A DNA stretch of 64,000 nucleotides. It comes from Archilochus colubris. Lineage: Eukaryota; Chordata; Aves; Apodiformes; Trochilidae. Location of the stretch: the NCBI GenBank assembly GCA_023079485.1, contig CM041083.1:156754552-156818551 (forward strand). The letters are read 5' to 3'. The position numbers and the translations under genes were made by a program. The notes beneath the pieces were generated by a model. That model saw nothing but the letters and a program-made list of their open reading frames with translations, did not search any database and was not told the DNA's origin. This document shows, one piece after another, positions 21,691 through 33,772 of this stretch (position 1 is the first letter of the stretch; each line of letters opens with the position of its first letter).

Positions 21691-24648
21691 AAAAACTTCA
21701 GGTTTACATAATCTTTGATAATTCCTCTTGGCTTTGCGTTATGATATCTTGTGGCATCTCACCAATGTCATTCAGTTTCCCTAAGCTCTGCAAAAAATGT
21801 AAGCAATCAGAGGCTTTGGAGTACAGTCAAGCCACAGAAGATCATATTTCCTGGTGGAGTCACACCCAATCAGTCTGCAACACTCTATATTTTAACAACT
21901 AGATTAGTGCTACCAAATAAAAGGCAACTCTGACTATAACACAACTTAAAGACAACAGTAAAAAAAAATACTTTGGTAATAGAAAATAAGACATTCAGGA
22001 TAACCTCATATACTACTATTTTAATTTTCAACCAGCAAATTATTCACTACTAATTATTGACATAATCACAAACATTCATTTGTATGAGATAAAACAATCT
22101 GTGCTCTTCTTTTTCTATAAAATTTCCCACTCTAGTGAACTGCATAACAGAAGAGCCAATGCCATAAAAGACAACACTGAGATGGAAAACCTGATAAGAT
22201 ATTAAAAAAGCAAACTTCGTGCTTGTTTCCTTCAGGAACAGCAAGGTTTGTCTAATTTTCCTCATATAGGAATGTCACGACTTCTACTAATTCATTTCAA
22301 AACGCAACACAAGTGGCACATGGCAGAGGAATAGTAGAAGCGATGAGGTATAGAACCATAGCAAGAATGGAATTAAAGGTGTGCCCAATGTGTTGTGACA
22401 GCCTCTAGAAGTCATAAAAGAGAAAAATGTGGGAGTTCGAGGAGCACTAGGGTGGCTGTGCTTGATCTTTCTCAGGAGAAGCCCTTGCCCTGACTGTCTT
22501 CAAGCTGGGACTAATGGCAGGAGACCCACTCCTTTTATTGATGTTCTCTCTTGCCCCTTGTCCTGAGGAAATACATGGGAAAAGTGAACAGGTGCCAAAA
22601 CATCTCTGGGCAGTCTTGCTGATGTGTCTACCATGACGCAAAACAAAAATTGTCTTCCAGAAAAGCAAACACTGGCTGGATTTGTCTTCAGAATGAGCAC
22701 TGTTACACACTGCCTAGCATCTGAGCATCTTTAATGTAAAACTGATGTGACAGAATGGATGATCTGCAGGTGCCGCAGAACCAGTAGAGAAATAGATGTG
22801 TTTATTGATCCCATTATGTTATTCAGAAACATAGAGACATAATGAGTAACATTTATACTACTGCTGATACAAGAGAAGTAACAAAGGATGTAATTCATAA
22901 CTCATGACTTGATAATCAGCAAGAGAGAAGGTATAATCAGCTCACCCAAAAACCCCAAGAGGCTCACCAGTCCAATCACCCCTGTCCCTTACAAGCTTCC
23001 ATGATCAAGCACCTTCCTTCTTAGAACAGATTACCTTACTTTTCTACATCTCTGCTAGTTCATCATTTGCAGACTATTGTGGTTGACCAGACAAACCTGT
23101 TCCCTTTCAGACTCACTTTCTGAGTCCTGACCCATTTTTAAATTTGGTAAAATAAGGACAACAGAAAGTTCTGGTAGACAAAATTTGGAGCAATCAGCGG
23201 TAGATACCAACTGTAATTGTCCTGTTTGTATCACAAACAAATTGAAACTATTACGTTGACAGATGCAGCCACAGCTTTGGGCATGATTCAGATTTTGCTC
23301 AGTTCAGTGCTGTTTCCAGGGCCCACAGTAAATATCCATAGCTTTTCTCAGCTCTGCACTCCCCCACACTTTTGTCCTTTCTTCACCAGCAGCAGAGTGG
23401 TATTTATCCACATCAGCACCATCAGGCTGCAGCAAGGCCAATTGCTTGTAGTCAACCCCCACTTAGTTTGGAAAAGGTTTCTGCCTGTGGAGAACACAAT
23501 ACACAGCAGTATTATCAGACTCGGTGAAATTCAAATTTTTGTTTTCCAGCAGGCACATTCAGATCAGCAATAGTTAATCAGTCTCATGCCTGTTCCACTT
23601 AAATGAGTCCTCAAGAGAGTTAAACAATAACTGTAAACAATAATTACAAATGTAAAGGAACAACTGTCTTTGTGTCATGACTTTGTATGCTGAAATCATA
23701 CCTTCTATTCGTAGGCTGAAAAATGTAACACTGCATGAGATTCAGAAGGACCCTTGCTAGGAACATTTTCTGGGATTTCCTGGGATGAGGCTGTCATCAC
23801 ACAAGTGATAAAACTAAGGAAAAACACTGAGGAGAACCTGAACAGGAGTGGATATTTTACAACGCTACAATGACTTGGAAGTAGCTGTGAAAAGTGGAGG
23901 ATAACTCAGAAAATCACAAGCAACCAAATTAGTGAAATTCCTACTTGTTTTCAAAAGTAATTAGACTGACCACTTTCTGACTTTTAGCATTTTAAAAATG
24001 CACAAAGGTATTTTCATATGAAAAGGTGAGATATTAGAAAAGGAATATAAATCCTCTAAATACAGCAATAAAAAATGGCTGTAAATTTACTGGGAAATAG
24101 AATATGTTCTATGTGCACAAACAACATCTTAAAAGAGACTACCAGTCTCTCAGGTCTATCTCAAAAAGCAGTATCTGTATACAAAGAAGAAAATGCTTTG
24201 TCATTAAAACCAGAAGAAATGAGGGAATCATTTTACTGTAAAAATAATTTGCCCTTTACTAAGGGAAGAATGACAAGTTGTATTTGCTGTAACTCACACT
24301 TGACCCAAAATGGTTTGACAAAAACTACATATTCCTTGATATGGGAGTCTGCCAGTTCATAAGTTGTGATGTCATGTTTTTTGTGGTTTTGCACTGATGT
24401 TTTTAGACACGTAGCTCTGTCATAAGTAATAATCCATCAAACCCAGACTGTTGCTGTTTGTTTGTTTATTTTTTACATTATATTTCAGGCTCAATATAAT
24501 CCTGCCTTTGTGTCATCAGCTTTACATCAGCCAGCCACAGATCATAATCCAGCATTCAATGTCACTGTTTGCATTGAGTATTACTGCTTTCAGCATCCTG
24601 GGAAAAAACAATGACTGAATGAAACTTCTCTTTACGTTTTACTGAGAG

Positions 24649-24668
24649 AAAGTGACTGCAGTCACTTT
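24649..24668. repeat. perfect 20-bp palindrome without spacer
   Basis: AAAGTGACTG is followed immediately by its exact reverse complement CAGTCACTTT, with a PstI-type CTGCAG at the centre. A twofold-symmetric site like this could bind a dimeric protein or extrude as a short cruciform. No protein match is claimed. Confidence 0.92.
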
Positions 24669-24831
24669 TATTTAAAATTCTAATACCGGCATCTGAAATC
24701 AAGATAGAAGAAGTGAGAAGTGTAACATAATCTAATCAAACATCATATATTTTTTACCAAAATATGTTTGGCTTTATCACCAAACTCTCACCTCTAACAG
24801 CAGTTGCAATTTTGGCATTATGCCTGAATTT

Positions 24832-24923
24832 AAAAGAATTGAAAAGAAATAAAGAAAGAGAGGAGAGAGAAGAAAAAAGAGAGAGAGAGAAGAAGGAGGA
24901 GGAGGAGGAGGAGAAGGAGAAAT

Positions 24924-24954
<31 letters not shown>

Positions 24955-24995
24955 GAAGAAAAACAGAAAAAGAATGAAAAATAAAGAAATACAGA
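24832..24995. repeat. long purine (GA-rich) tract
   Basis: About 160 bp of nearly pure A/G on the plus strand, mixing AAAGAGA, GAGA and GGA units. Bases 24851-24922 and 24924-24963 are uninterrupted purine. Polypurine/polypyrimidine stretches of this length can form intramolecular triplexes. The minus-strand frame of 89 codons over it is a Ser/Phe/Leu-rich artefact of the tract. Confidence 0.93.
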
Positions 24996-26473
24996 ATAAA
25001 TATTTGTAAATGTTTTTAGACATGTAGCTTATGCATTGGTGAATGGTTCTTTATATATGATATTTATGGGGTATTTGGTTTGTTTTGTGATTTTGTTTCA
25101 ACTTTTAAGGAGTGCCGTTAATGTGATTAATTAGCAAGAATTTATTGACTAAAAAATCTGCACAGCCAAACATATATGATTTTTAAAATGTATTTTTTCA
25201 GGTGAAACTATAAACCAGGGTCCTAATTAAGCCCTGCTGTTTCCTGAGATTTTGTGTGCACTACGCTGGGAAGGAAAGTTACATGGAACTTTACTTGATC
25301 ATGGAAGAAAAATCTGGAGAGTAAATTCAAGCATTCTATTCAGTTCTCAAATATAGTCTTCACTTGAGGGCTACAGTGAATTTATGCCCACATTAAACAT
25401 TAAAGCTCTGTTATGGGGCCAAATAAGGGGAAAACTCAAATCAGCTCAAACATCATGAGGGTGGAACTTCAGCACCACTGAAGCAGACACCACTTGTACT
25501 ATTAGATTTGGCTTGAAATGCTGTGATTGATCACAGAGTTTGATATTATGACATTCTATTACACACATTCTCTTCCCATTACCCTGCTAAAATGGGAAGC
25601 TTATTTTCTATAATACAAAACAATTTGTAATGAGCATAGTTTATTATAAAAAGGATTGGAAGCTTTGAAATTTACTTTGCAGGGACCTTGTGGGTAGCTG
25701 TAGCTGAAACTATACTCCTCTGAGTTCTTAACCCACTTCAAAGAGAAGTTCTTTATAAAAATGGAGGGAGGGGGGAAGCAGCCTAATCACATATTTACAC
25801 AAATTTTTGACAGAATCTAGTTTTGTGTCTCCTGTGAGGTATCTGCATTGTTAAGATTCGTGTACAAGTACAAACATACACTCAGAATGCTGTCAAAAAG
25901 TACTATCACTACAACACAGTGATATCAATTACCAGGGAATCCACAGAAAAGGATAAACAGAGTTGCTAAAATTATATAGGACACTTAAGTTTAGGTAATT
26001 CAGGAAGAAACTGCGAGGTTCCCTGATAGGAAAGTCAAAATACTCATTGCATCTATGTATTTCTAACAGAAAGAATCTCACCAACTGAATTTTTAAAAGA
26101 CCTTTTAAAGCAAATGATAAAACATTTTGTTTACATTTTCAATTATAAATGCTGTCTCAGTTATTCTTCACAGAAAGAAATACAGAAAAAGGAGTCTGGA
26201 TGAAATTAAATTGCATACATGCAATTGTGCCTTTATAAAAGCTATTCTGCAGTCGAATCCCTGTGTCTCAAATAGTTTGGGATTAAAAAGTGATCATGGT
26301 ATATGTGATATGCAAGTCATTGCCCTTTTCATTCCTCTTGCTCCATACATAGCATATTTTGGGAAACTTTCCATTATTTCCATTGTCTCTCCTGTCCTTA
26401 TTTCCATTTTATCTTCTCTACATCAAACTTCTAGATGCAGATGACATCCAAATGAGTGAAATAGTAGTCTAAC

Positions 26474-26772
26474 TGTAGAGAAACAAGATAAACCAGGTGC
26501 CTTGAGTTGCCAAAGAGTTGGTGTGAGTCCACCTGTGCCTGATTAGGACAGGCCCCCTATTGGGCATGAGTAAGATCAGGGGGCCAATAAAGGTGGGACC
26601 CACACCCACAGAGAGAAGCTTAGCTCACTCTTGCAAGAGGCCATGGAGAAGCCAGCAGCTTGTTGAGCCTCAGGAGCAAGAAAGGCTCTTCCCCCTACAT
26701 CTAACCATTTTGTATAGATATCCATCCGTTCCCTTTCAATTTATTTTTTAGACCTTTATACCTGACACAGCC
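26474..26772. mobile_element. unidentified repeat-like block, possibly a solo LTR
   Basis: A block less AT-rich than its flanks. It starts with TGTAGAG and ends near CCTGACACA, giving TG...CA-type ends about 300 bp apart, a size and form compatible with a small solo LTR. It contains an inverted repeat GGCCCCCT/AGGGGGCC (26551-26558 and 26578-26585), immediately followed by an AATAAA at 26586-26591, then a stretch with short GAGAGAAGC/GCTTAG features and a T-rich end. I associate it loosely with a dispersed avian repeat from memory but cannot name the family. No target-site duplication is evident, no internal retroviral sequence is present, and strand is unclear. Alternatives are a non-autonomous element of another type or simply a less AT-rich unique segment. 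Confidence 0.42.
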
Positions 26773-29403
26773 TGATATGACCCAGGCAAGTAGAGTTTCT
26801 CTAAAATGAGCCTTGAAATAAGGCACGTGGGCTTCTTTAAGTTGCCTCACATGCTTGTTCATGTTCCTCTTTAGTCCTTCGGACCAAGGTAATGTCCAAA
26901 AATCCTACCCCTTGACATTTCAAGTGTTGCATACAAAATGCTGCAGTTTTCTCTCAGCTTGAAGAAAGGGAAATAATACAAAAGTGCATCAAAAGTGAAT
27001 AATAGCACTCTGACAGCCAGACACCCTCCTCAGCAATGGAGTGCTTAGACAAAAATCTTTGCTGACCTCCTTCAGCACAGTCAAACTTGCCTTGTCATGA
27101 TGGCTGTGTCAATGAAAGCCCCGTTCAAATGAATAAAACATTAGGATTTGTATGTCCAGCTGGACATATATGCCGCTTCTGCTGGATGTAATATACGTAG
27201 CAGAGGCAGAAACATTGAAGAAATTAATTTTAACTGGATGTCTGAAATCTCTTCAGCTGTTCATATTGGTAAGTCTTTCAATAGTAAGCCTTTGTAATGA
27301 GATGGAAAGGTATGTAGCATGGCAAATATCCTATAGGAACAAAGTCTGACTTTTTAAATATTTTTCCCCTTGCCTTGTCTTCGAAATGCATTAAATGACT
27401 GTGAAAGATGGGTTTTGCTTTGGTTTTCCCCCCCTTTTCAGCAGGTTTTAGGCCTTGGGCTATTGGTATCCAAGTAGTTAAAACTACATCAGCGCTAATA
27501 GCTATGAGCTCATCTTGTATAAGCACATTTTTAGTTAAACACCGCAATCTTGGAAAAAAATGTTAGTGTGCTTAAACAGCCTGGCTCAGAATAGCTCACA
27601 ATATGACGCATACCACAGGAAATAAAGTGGTATGAGGCACCTACAAAATATTTTTCAAACAAGTCATTGAAGCTGTAAGCCCCATGCCTCAGCTTTAGGA
27701 AGTCACTTATTAAGAATCAACACCAGTCGTGCCAAGCTAAGCTCTTGCTCTTGGTGATTTTCCAATTGAATATTCAGGGCCCTGTCTCAGTCTTGTTTTC
27801 AGGGAAGTACATGCCTGGAATGTTAGCAAGCTATTTGCTGGAAAAAATGCCCACAACAGGCCCAATGTTGATCACATTAATGCATTTGAGTGGGTATAGA
27901 GTGCAAATGATTGAAAGTGCTTCCAGATCTTGGTTGCTGGGGACAAAGCAGGCTCTGTTCTCTGATCTGATGGTCATTTTTTTCAGCAGAGGATGTGGTG
28001 CAGGAAGAGGGAACAGTGCCAATCTCTGTCTAATGGCTCCAAACAGGGCCTGGGCCTAGCTCTTTGGATGCTGATGAGTGGGAAATGAAACACAGATGGG
28101 TCAGATGGGTAAGGAGAGGGGGGATTACAGGTCAGGCCAAAGAGTTGGAATAAATTAAGTGCTTATGAGGTACAGAATGGCACATTGTTAAAGTAAATGG
28201 GCAGGGAAAAAACATTTTGGCATTGTTAGGCACAGTGAGCAGAAAAAAACACCCCATCTTCCCAGACCACTTTTGCACATCACATCCTCATTGGGATTAC
28301 CACATATTTGATGTATGAATTGCTTTCTGTAGTACAGGCGCTGCAAGGCTGCAGCATTCTGCAGGACCCAGGAGAAGCTGATTTTCCAGTAAACACTTCA
28401 GGAGTAATTTTTGGGAGCAATACTTTGGTTCATGAACCTGATTATAAGGTAGACAGCTTCTTAAGTCCCTAGAGTTTTTGTGACAAAAGTGCAAGCAACC
28501 ACGTAAGAATACTCTGAGGAAATTAGGCAACAAAAAGCATTTCATGTATTCTCAAAATACTCCATCCATGTTTGGGTTTATCCCTTTCAAATCTTTGCAT
28601 TTACATGAAAGAAAAGGACTTGGTTTAAAGAAATAGTCCTAGAGGATTCTGGCTAATAAACAAAACTGGGGGATTTTCCTGGAAATGTACACCAGAAATT
28701 TTACCCTTTATACCCCCAAACAAATCCAAACCCATGATGATATAAAAATGTTTTTATTAAATAATAGGCACAGAGGTTCACTACAATTATTTTTGGCATC
28801 TCTATTCCACGCATAATAGCCAAAAATACATTGCCAAACTCTCTGTTGACTTGTACAGCTGTAGAGCTACAGATTTGAAATCCATCACATTAATAAAACT
28901 TGAAAGGCAAATAGGGCCCATGAATTTGAACTAGATTTGAGGAGAGTTTCAACAACATTTTTTCTTCAGTCCTAGATTTCAAGTACTTTCTTGACTATGA
29001 GTATTTATGCCTCCTGACAATGAAGTTAGTATGACAGGCAAAATAAATCCTGATGCTTTCACACAGGGTGGCTAGAAGTCAAGTGAGAGTCACCACTCAG
29101 GTGGTTTACTCTGTGGTATAGATATGCATCAAAATTGAGAATAAAGATAAGAAATGCCAATATTAGTGGTAGAATTGCTAAAGAAGCCCTGGATAACAGG
29201 CAAAGAACCTGCTATGTCCTTTTTAACACAGAAAACAACTCTGCCTCTTGGGCAGCAGAACGGACTGGGAAATGTTTCTGCTGTCTCACATCAGTTCTCA
29301 AAGCATGGCCTACTTGAGATCATACCCACTGGTAATGCCTCTGCATTTTTCAGCACCTTTCTTTTCCTTCCTTCTTCCTTCCAAGCTGATAGACACCACT
29401 CCT

Positions 29404-29426
29404 CCCGCCACCCACCCTCCACCCCC
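29404..29426 (-). other. G-quadruplex motif on the minus strand
   Basis: C runs at 29404-29406, 29411-29413, 29415-29417 and 29422-29426 give four G runs (5,3,3,3) on the minus strand, with loops of 4, 1 and 4 bases. This satisfies the usual G3+N1-7 definition. It lies between a pyrimidine-rich stretch (29361-29383) and the A-rich tract at 29427-29476. Confidence 0.85.
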
Positions 29427-29476
29427 AAAAAAAATTTAAAAAAAAACAAAAAGAAGAAAAAAGGAAGAAAAAAAGC
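29427..29476. repeat. A-rich low-complexity tract
   Basis: A runs broken by TTT, C and G, passing into AAG/AAGG units. The tract abuts the G4-forming C-rich block. Confidence 0.85.
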
Positions 29477-30233
29477 AAGTTCCTGAGGGTAAAGACAGAA
29501 ATACAGTTATGGGAAATAGTGTTTATACAGCAAAAAAGGAGCAACAAACTTCTGAGAGAAGAGAATAGCAGGGTGTGGAAATGTTCAGCTCAGAAGCATT
29601 CCTGAATGGTTGCCTGCAAGAGGTACAGTGGATATACTTTTAATTAAATGTTTTCTGAAATTCACCTCTCCTACATGATCTAGAGAGTAGTTCAGATTTG
29701 GTAGGAAGAAGAAGAGGACAGGCACCAGTCCTGTCTGAAAGAGTGGTATTTACACAGTCAGAGGGGAATCAGGAGAGCTGAGGCTGGAACGCAGCACGCC
29801 TTGTGCTCCCGTACAGTACCACACTGTCTGAGCTCTGCAGTGTTTCTTATGGCCTATGGGAAAGGCTTTTTTCTTTTTTCTTTTTAGTTACTGTTCCTAG
29901 AAAGTGGTAAAATATATAAGAAGAAAAGACACAGACACCTGGAGCCCTCTACCTTTGAACTTTCTGGTCCAGCCTATCTGTTTTCTGGATAATTGCAACT
30001 GGCTTTTTCTTCACTCAAACTCTCAAGCTTAAAGCAGCATTTTCGGTCTGAGTTCAGAATGAAAGGAGATTTAATATTAGAAAAAATGTGAGATGATGGG
30101 ACTACATAATTGCAAAGAGCAGGAATCCAAGTCAGGGCTATCAAAAGCACAAGCCACGGTCTTGCATATTTACTCTGCCTACAAATCCCATAATTTCTTG
30201 CAACATTTAATATGAAAGCCTTACAGTAAGGTT

Positions 30234-30290
30234 ATCATAGAATCATAGAATTGGCTGGGTTGGAAGGGACCTCAGAGATCATCGGACTTA
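30234..30290 (-). mobile_element. CR1 3' end fragment, antisense
   Basis: About 57 bp. ATCATAGAATCATAGAATTG is followed by GCTGGGTTGGAAGGGACCTC and AGAGATCATC, the inverted 3' end of a common avian CR1 subfamily. The match fades after GGACTTAATG, so this is an extreme 5' truncation or a decayed longer copy. Confidence 0.88.
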
Positions 30291-32319
30291 ATGATCTCAT
30301 GCTGACATCTGACATTTCTATAAGGCACTGAGTACAGTGTGAATGACTTTGATGCACAACCCAGATGCCCTGCCAGTGAATACTGCACACACATCCATCC
30401 CATCCCTGCTATGCTCCATACCTTGTCACTTCTACCATTCCTCTGCCATGTGCCACCTGTATTGCATTTCGAAAAGAATTAGTAGTTTGGGTTGCCCTAC
30501 AAGGATGTCTTACATAAGACATGCTCAGAAATGTAGTTAAGCACAGAGTGTAAACAAATAAAAAGTGCAGAAGTTGAACTTATTGGTGTATGCTTCTGAT
30601 CAGAAGAGTCACAAAGAAGTGTAGACATAGGGGCTGTAATCTTGGGAAAGCTAAATATTGCTCTGGTGATGCTGCAAATGAAATTCTATCCATGAGAGGT
30701 CTCTTATTTTAGCAAAGCATTAGGTGGTAGCCACCAAAATAACAGTGAGGAAAAGTGAGACCATTGTTTTGCACCATTTTACATGGCCAGAAAAACTGAC
30801 TGGGCACTGGAAAAGAAACACATTTCACCTTTCTTCAATATATCCAACCTGTCTGTTATTCTAGTAGCAGGAGTTCTTTTTCTGTGAAGAAATATGACTG
30901 AACTCTTCTTCACATTTGAGGCCAAGGTTTCCCTTAGAGTTGGAAAGTTCAGTGTGGAAGAAAAGCCACCTCAGAACTAAATTAGTCTACCTGTTCTGCA
31001 GCACCTGTTGGTTTCAAAATAAATTACAGTTGTTTATTATTAGGCAAAATATTACATCTCATTGAGAAGCTGCTGTTTATTTCACTCTCAGGGCTTTTTA
31101 TAAAACCCTTTCAGTGATTTCATACTATGTTAAGTAACTCAGAGCTCAGAAATTAAAAAAGCTTTCCATCTTTCAGGGCAAATGTAAATTTATTCCTATT
31201 ATTTATTCATAATGAATTAATGATATTAAATAGCCAGCCTCTAAATGACTCACTAAGATATTGAGAGGTATTAGGTACTTAGGATGATGGAGGCACTTAG
31301 GTAATAAAGTAAAAGAACCTCGATGGACGGAAAAATAGATCTGAAGAGTGTTTTTCTAAATAAGAAACACAAGTTAGAGTGTAAAAACAGCAATGGAAAA
31401 GGAATCTGGTCCAATTTATGCAAAAAGCCTCACTCTTCAGTATTTCCTAGTTCTCAACCTGGCCTCTCTGGCCTTTACTTTTAGAACAAGGCTTCTTTAA
31501 CTCCTGCTGATGCAATAACTAAAAGCAGGGCTCAGCCTTCAATGCCTGGTATTAAAGTGGTGCTGTGCAGCTAATGTACTCTATTGTATGGTGCTGCAAA
31601 CAGTAGAGCCCTCATACAGTAAGCACCCTTATATGAAATGATTCCATTATCAGATGCATGTCAGTGAGGATTTCCTCCCATGTAAAACACTGACACAAAT
31701 TGCTGAGCTACAAGATTTATACATTTACCGTGCTACATTTTTCATAGGATTTTACCTTCCTGCACACAGACATTACTTTACAAGCCTGCTTCTGTACAAA
31801 GAAAAAACATTAAAAAATATATAAAAAAATCAGTATAGCACTTATTCTGTCAAGAAGTGTTTCTCCTTGAGAGGGAATTTCTTGAAGCAGATTTGCTTGA
31901 ATGAAGTATGTTATGACCTTTGGAATAAAATGAAAAACCTCAGGGACAATACCAGATTTTGGCAGGATACTGTTGTCACTTTTCAGTTTTCACTTCAACC
32001 ACTGGCGAAATGCCACACCACAGCCTTGTTCTAACAGTGTAAGTAACACCACAGCCATCACCATCCCATGTACTGAATACACTATACCAACCACTGCCCA
32101 GTCTGAAATAAAAAATTACCTGTCAACTCTTGCTGCACATTCCTCCTAGACTAATAGTTGAGGTGTTATGTATGTACAAGTTGTAGATGCCTCTGAAATA
32201 TTCGTGTAGTTCCATTTTTGCACCCTGTGCCAGACTCTTTCCACTCCCATTTTGCCTTCTAAACTTCTCAATATTGTTTTACTGGACATATTACCTATGA
32301 CAGAGGACTATGAATAATG

Positions 32320-32332
32320 AAAAAAAAAAAAA
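32320..32332. repeat. poly-A run, 13 bases
   Basis: Uninterrupted A13 after GAATAATG. No retroposed gene was recognised upstream. Confidence 0.88.
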
Positions 32333-33296
32333 GAAATTTCATATTTTCAGGTTCAATTTGTGTTGTGTTACATGTTCATCTCAGTAACTGGCATCTTGGA
32401 AAAATATCACCTCTATGTTCTGAATTTAACATGCACTACACAGGCACAGAAAACCCATCTTTAAAAATTCCTTGCAGTTTTTGATCTCAAAATAATACAA
32501 ATATACAAAATAATACACCCTATCTCTGCTTGCTACTTTTCCCAAGAACATCAGGCAAATAATAGAAAGTTTGAGTTACTGCGAACCAAGTCCTAAGAAC
32601 CTTACTCAGGTTTTATTCAGATTTTACTTAAATAATTTCCTTTGAATGAATAAGAGCTCATCAGCTTGTGTTAAATCAGGGTGAAAATCACAGAATTTTC
32701 CTGGAGTTATTAATTTATTTTTCACTTCCTCATTGTGCTGAATCACACATGAAAGAAACCACATCCTAAATAAAAATACTAAGATGAATGTTTCCTAATC
32801 AATTGAATAAAGCTGTACTTCCTGTTTTTGCTTAATACCTAGAAGAGGTTAGTAGTTTTCAGATAAATAGAGGTTTGATGAAAAACACTGAGCAAGCAAG
32901 TTAAAAAAAAAATTCATTCACGGTATCTCAGGGTTTCTGGAAGTGGTGTTTTCTTGATCCTGTGTCAGGTGTGTTTGTGCCAGGAGCCTAGAGGCCTGCA
33001 GGTAGATGCTGAAGATCTGCAGCTAGAGAGAACAGTAGCTGCCAGTTACCAACTTCAGGATTTGGTAAGCACACGAAAATATAAATTTTCCCCGTCATTC
33101 CAAGTCAAGACCTGTCTTCCTACTTTAATTATGACCAGAGAAAAAGGGATCAGGTGTTCTGAAAACTTTAGGGATCCTTCCAGTGTCACATTCATTAAGT
33201 ATGGTCTTTTCCCTCACTTTGCTGAAGGTATCATATGCAATTGCTAGCTTGCAAAGCTCTGCTAACTAAAATTACTTCCAGAACAATGATAAGTTT

Positions 33297-33312
33297 ATGA
33301 ATGAATGAATGA
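33297..33312. repeat. (ATGA)4 microsatellite
   Basis: Four clean ATGA units. An 86-codon plus frame (33305-33565, Lys/Glu-rich in the middle) begins here but is not recognisable as a protein. Confidence 0.9.
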
Positions 33313-33749
33313 AGTAAGACTCCAGCATCTGGCAGATGTCCACATGCCACGTAAGAAAGATGTACAAACAGATGAAGATGACGAAGATTTTAAAAAGGGG
33401 AAAGAAAGAAGAAAAAAAGAATTTTCAGAAGAAAATTATGAACTCAAAAGCTTTATATTTAGCAGAGGGAATTCATGGAAGTCTTCGAAGACATCACTAG
33501 AGAGGAAGACTGAAGTTCAAGGTGCAAAGTATCCAGTACAAATAACATATATGATCAGTTACTAAATAAATAGCTGTCTATAATGCAGTTTCAGAGATGA
33601 TTAATTATTAGTATTGGAGAATAATAATGGGATGGTATACCCTGTTTCTTCAGAGGCAGCAGTTACAGGTGGATCAGGGGTCCATGAATGGTTCTGTTAT
33701 GATTGATCATATTGAAAAATGTGGTAAGGATAATCTTTTTTCTCATGTT

Positions 33750-33772
33750 AAAAAAAAAAAAAAAAAAAAAAA
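33750..33772. repeat. poly-A run, 23 bases
   Basis: Uninterrupted A23. Its position after CTCATGTT fits a retroposon tail on the plus strand, but no body was recognised and no flanking direct repeat was found by eye. Confidence 0.9.

Larger units (their letters stand above)
12509..26473. other. long AT-rich noncoding stretch, no gene seen
   Basis: About 14 kb in which no CR1 copy or exon was recognised with confidence. It holds low-complexity DNA at 13690-13815 and 13969-14008, homopolymers at 15929-15945 and 19529-19552, a minisatellite at 19111-19158, a hairpin at 21567-21594, a (CAAA)n run at 21657-21690, a palindrome at 24649-24668 and a purine tract at 24832-24995. Open frames reach 118 codons (20173-20529 minus) and have no recognisable similarity. 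Confidence 0.6.
26773..30233. other. noncoding DNA, no gene seen
   Basis: AT-rich unique-looking DNA with short unassignable frames on both strands (up to 110 codons at 29154-29486, which runs into the A-rich tract). It contains the C-rich/A-rich tract at 29404-29476. Confidence 0.55.

Noticed and set aside
22340..22372. ATAGAACCATAGCAAGAATGG, similar to a CR1 3' end
   Set aside because: No further CR1 segment follows in the expected order.
24754..25023. 89-codon minus frame rich in Ser, Phe and Leu
   Set aside because: It is the translation of a purine/pyrimidine low-complexity tract.
29154..29486. 110-codon plus frame ending in Lys-rich sequence
   Set aside because: Its C-terminal third is the A-rich tract and the remainder shows no domain. 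Overlapping frames on both strands indicate chance.
33305..33565. 86-codon frame with an acidic and a basic stretch
   Set aside because: No recognised family. The charged stretch comes from GAAGATGAC/AAAGAAAG-rich DNA following an ATGA microsatellite.
33700..33772. Processed pseudogene ending in the A23 run
   Set aside because: No recognisable coding sequence upstream and no flanking direct repeats seen by eye.
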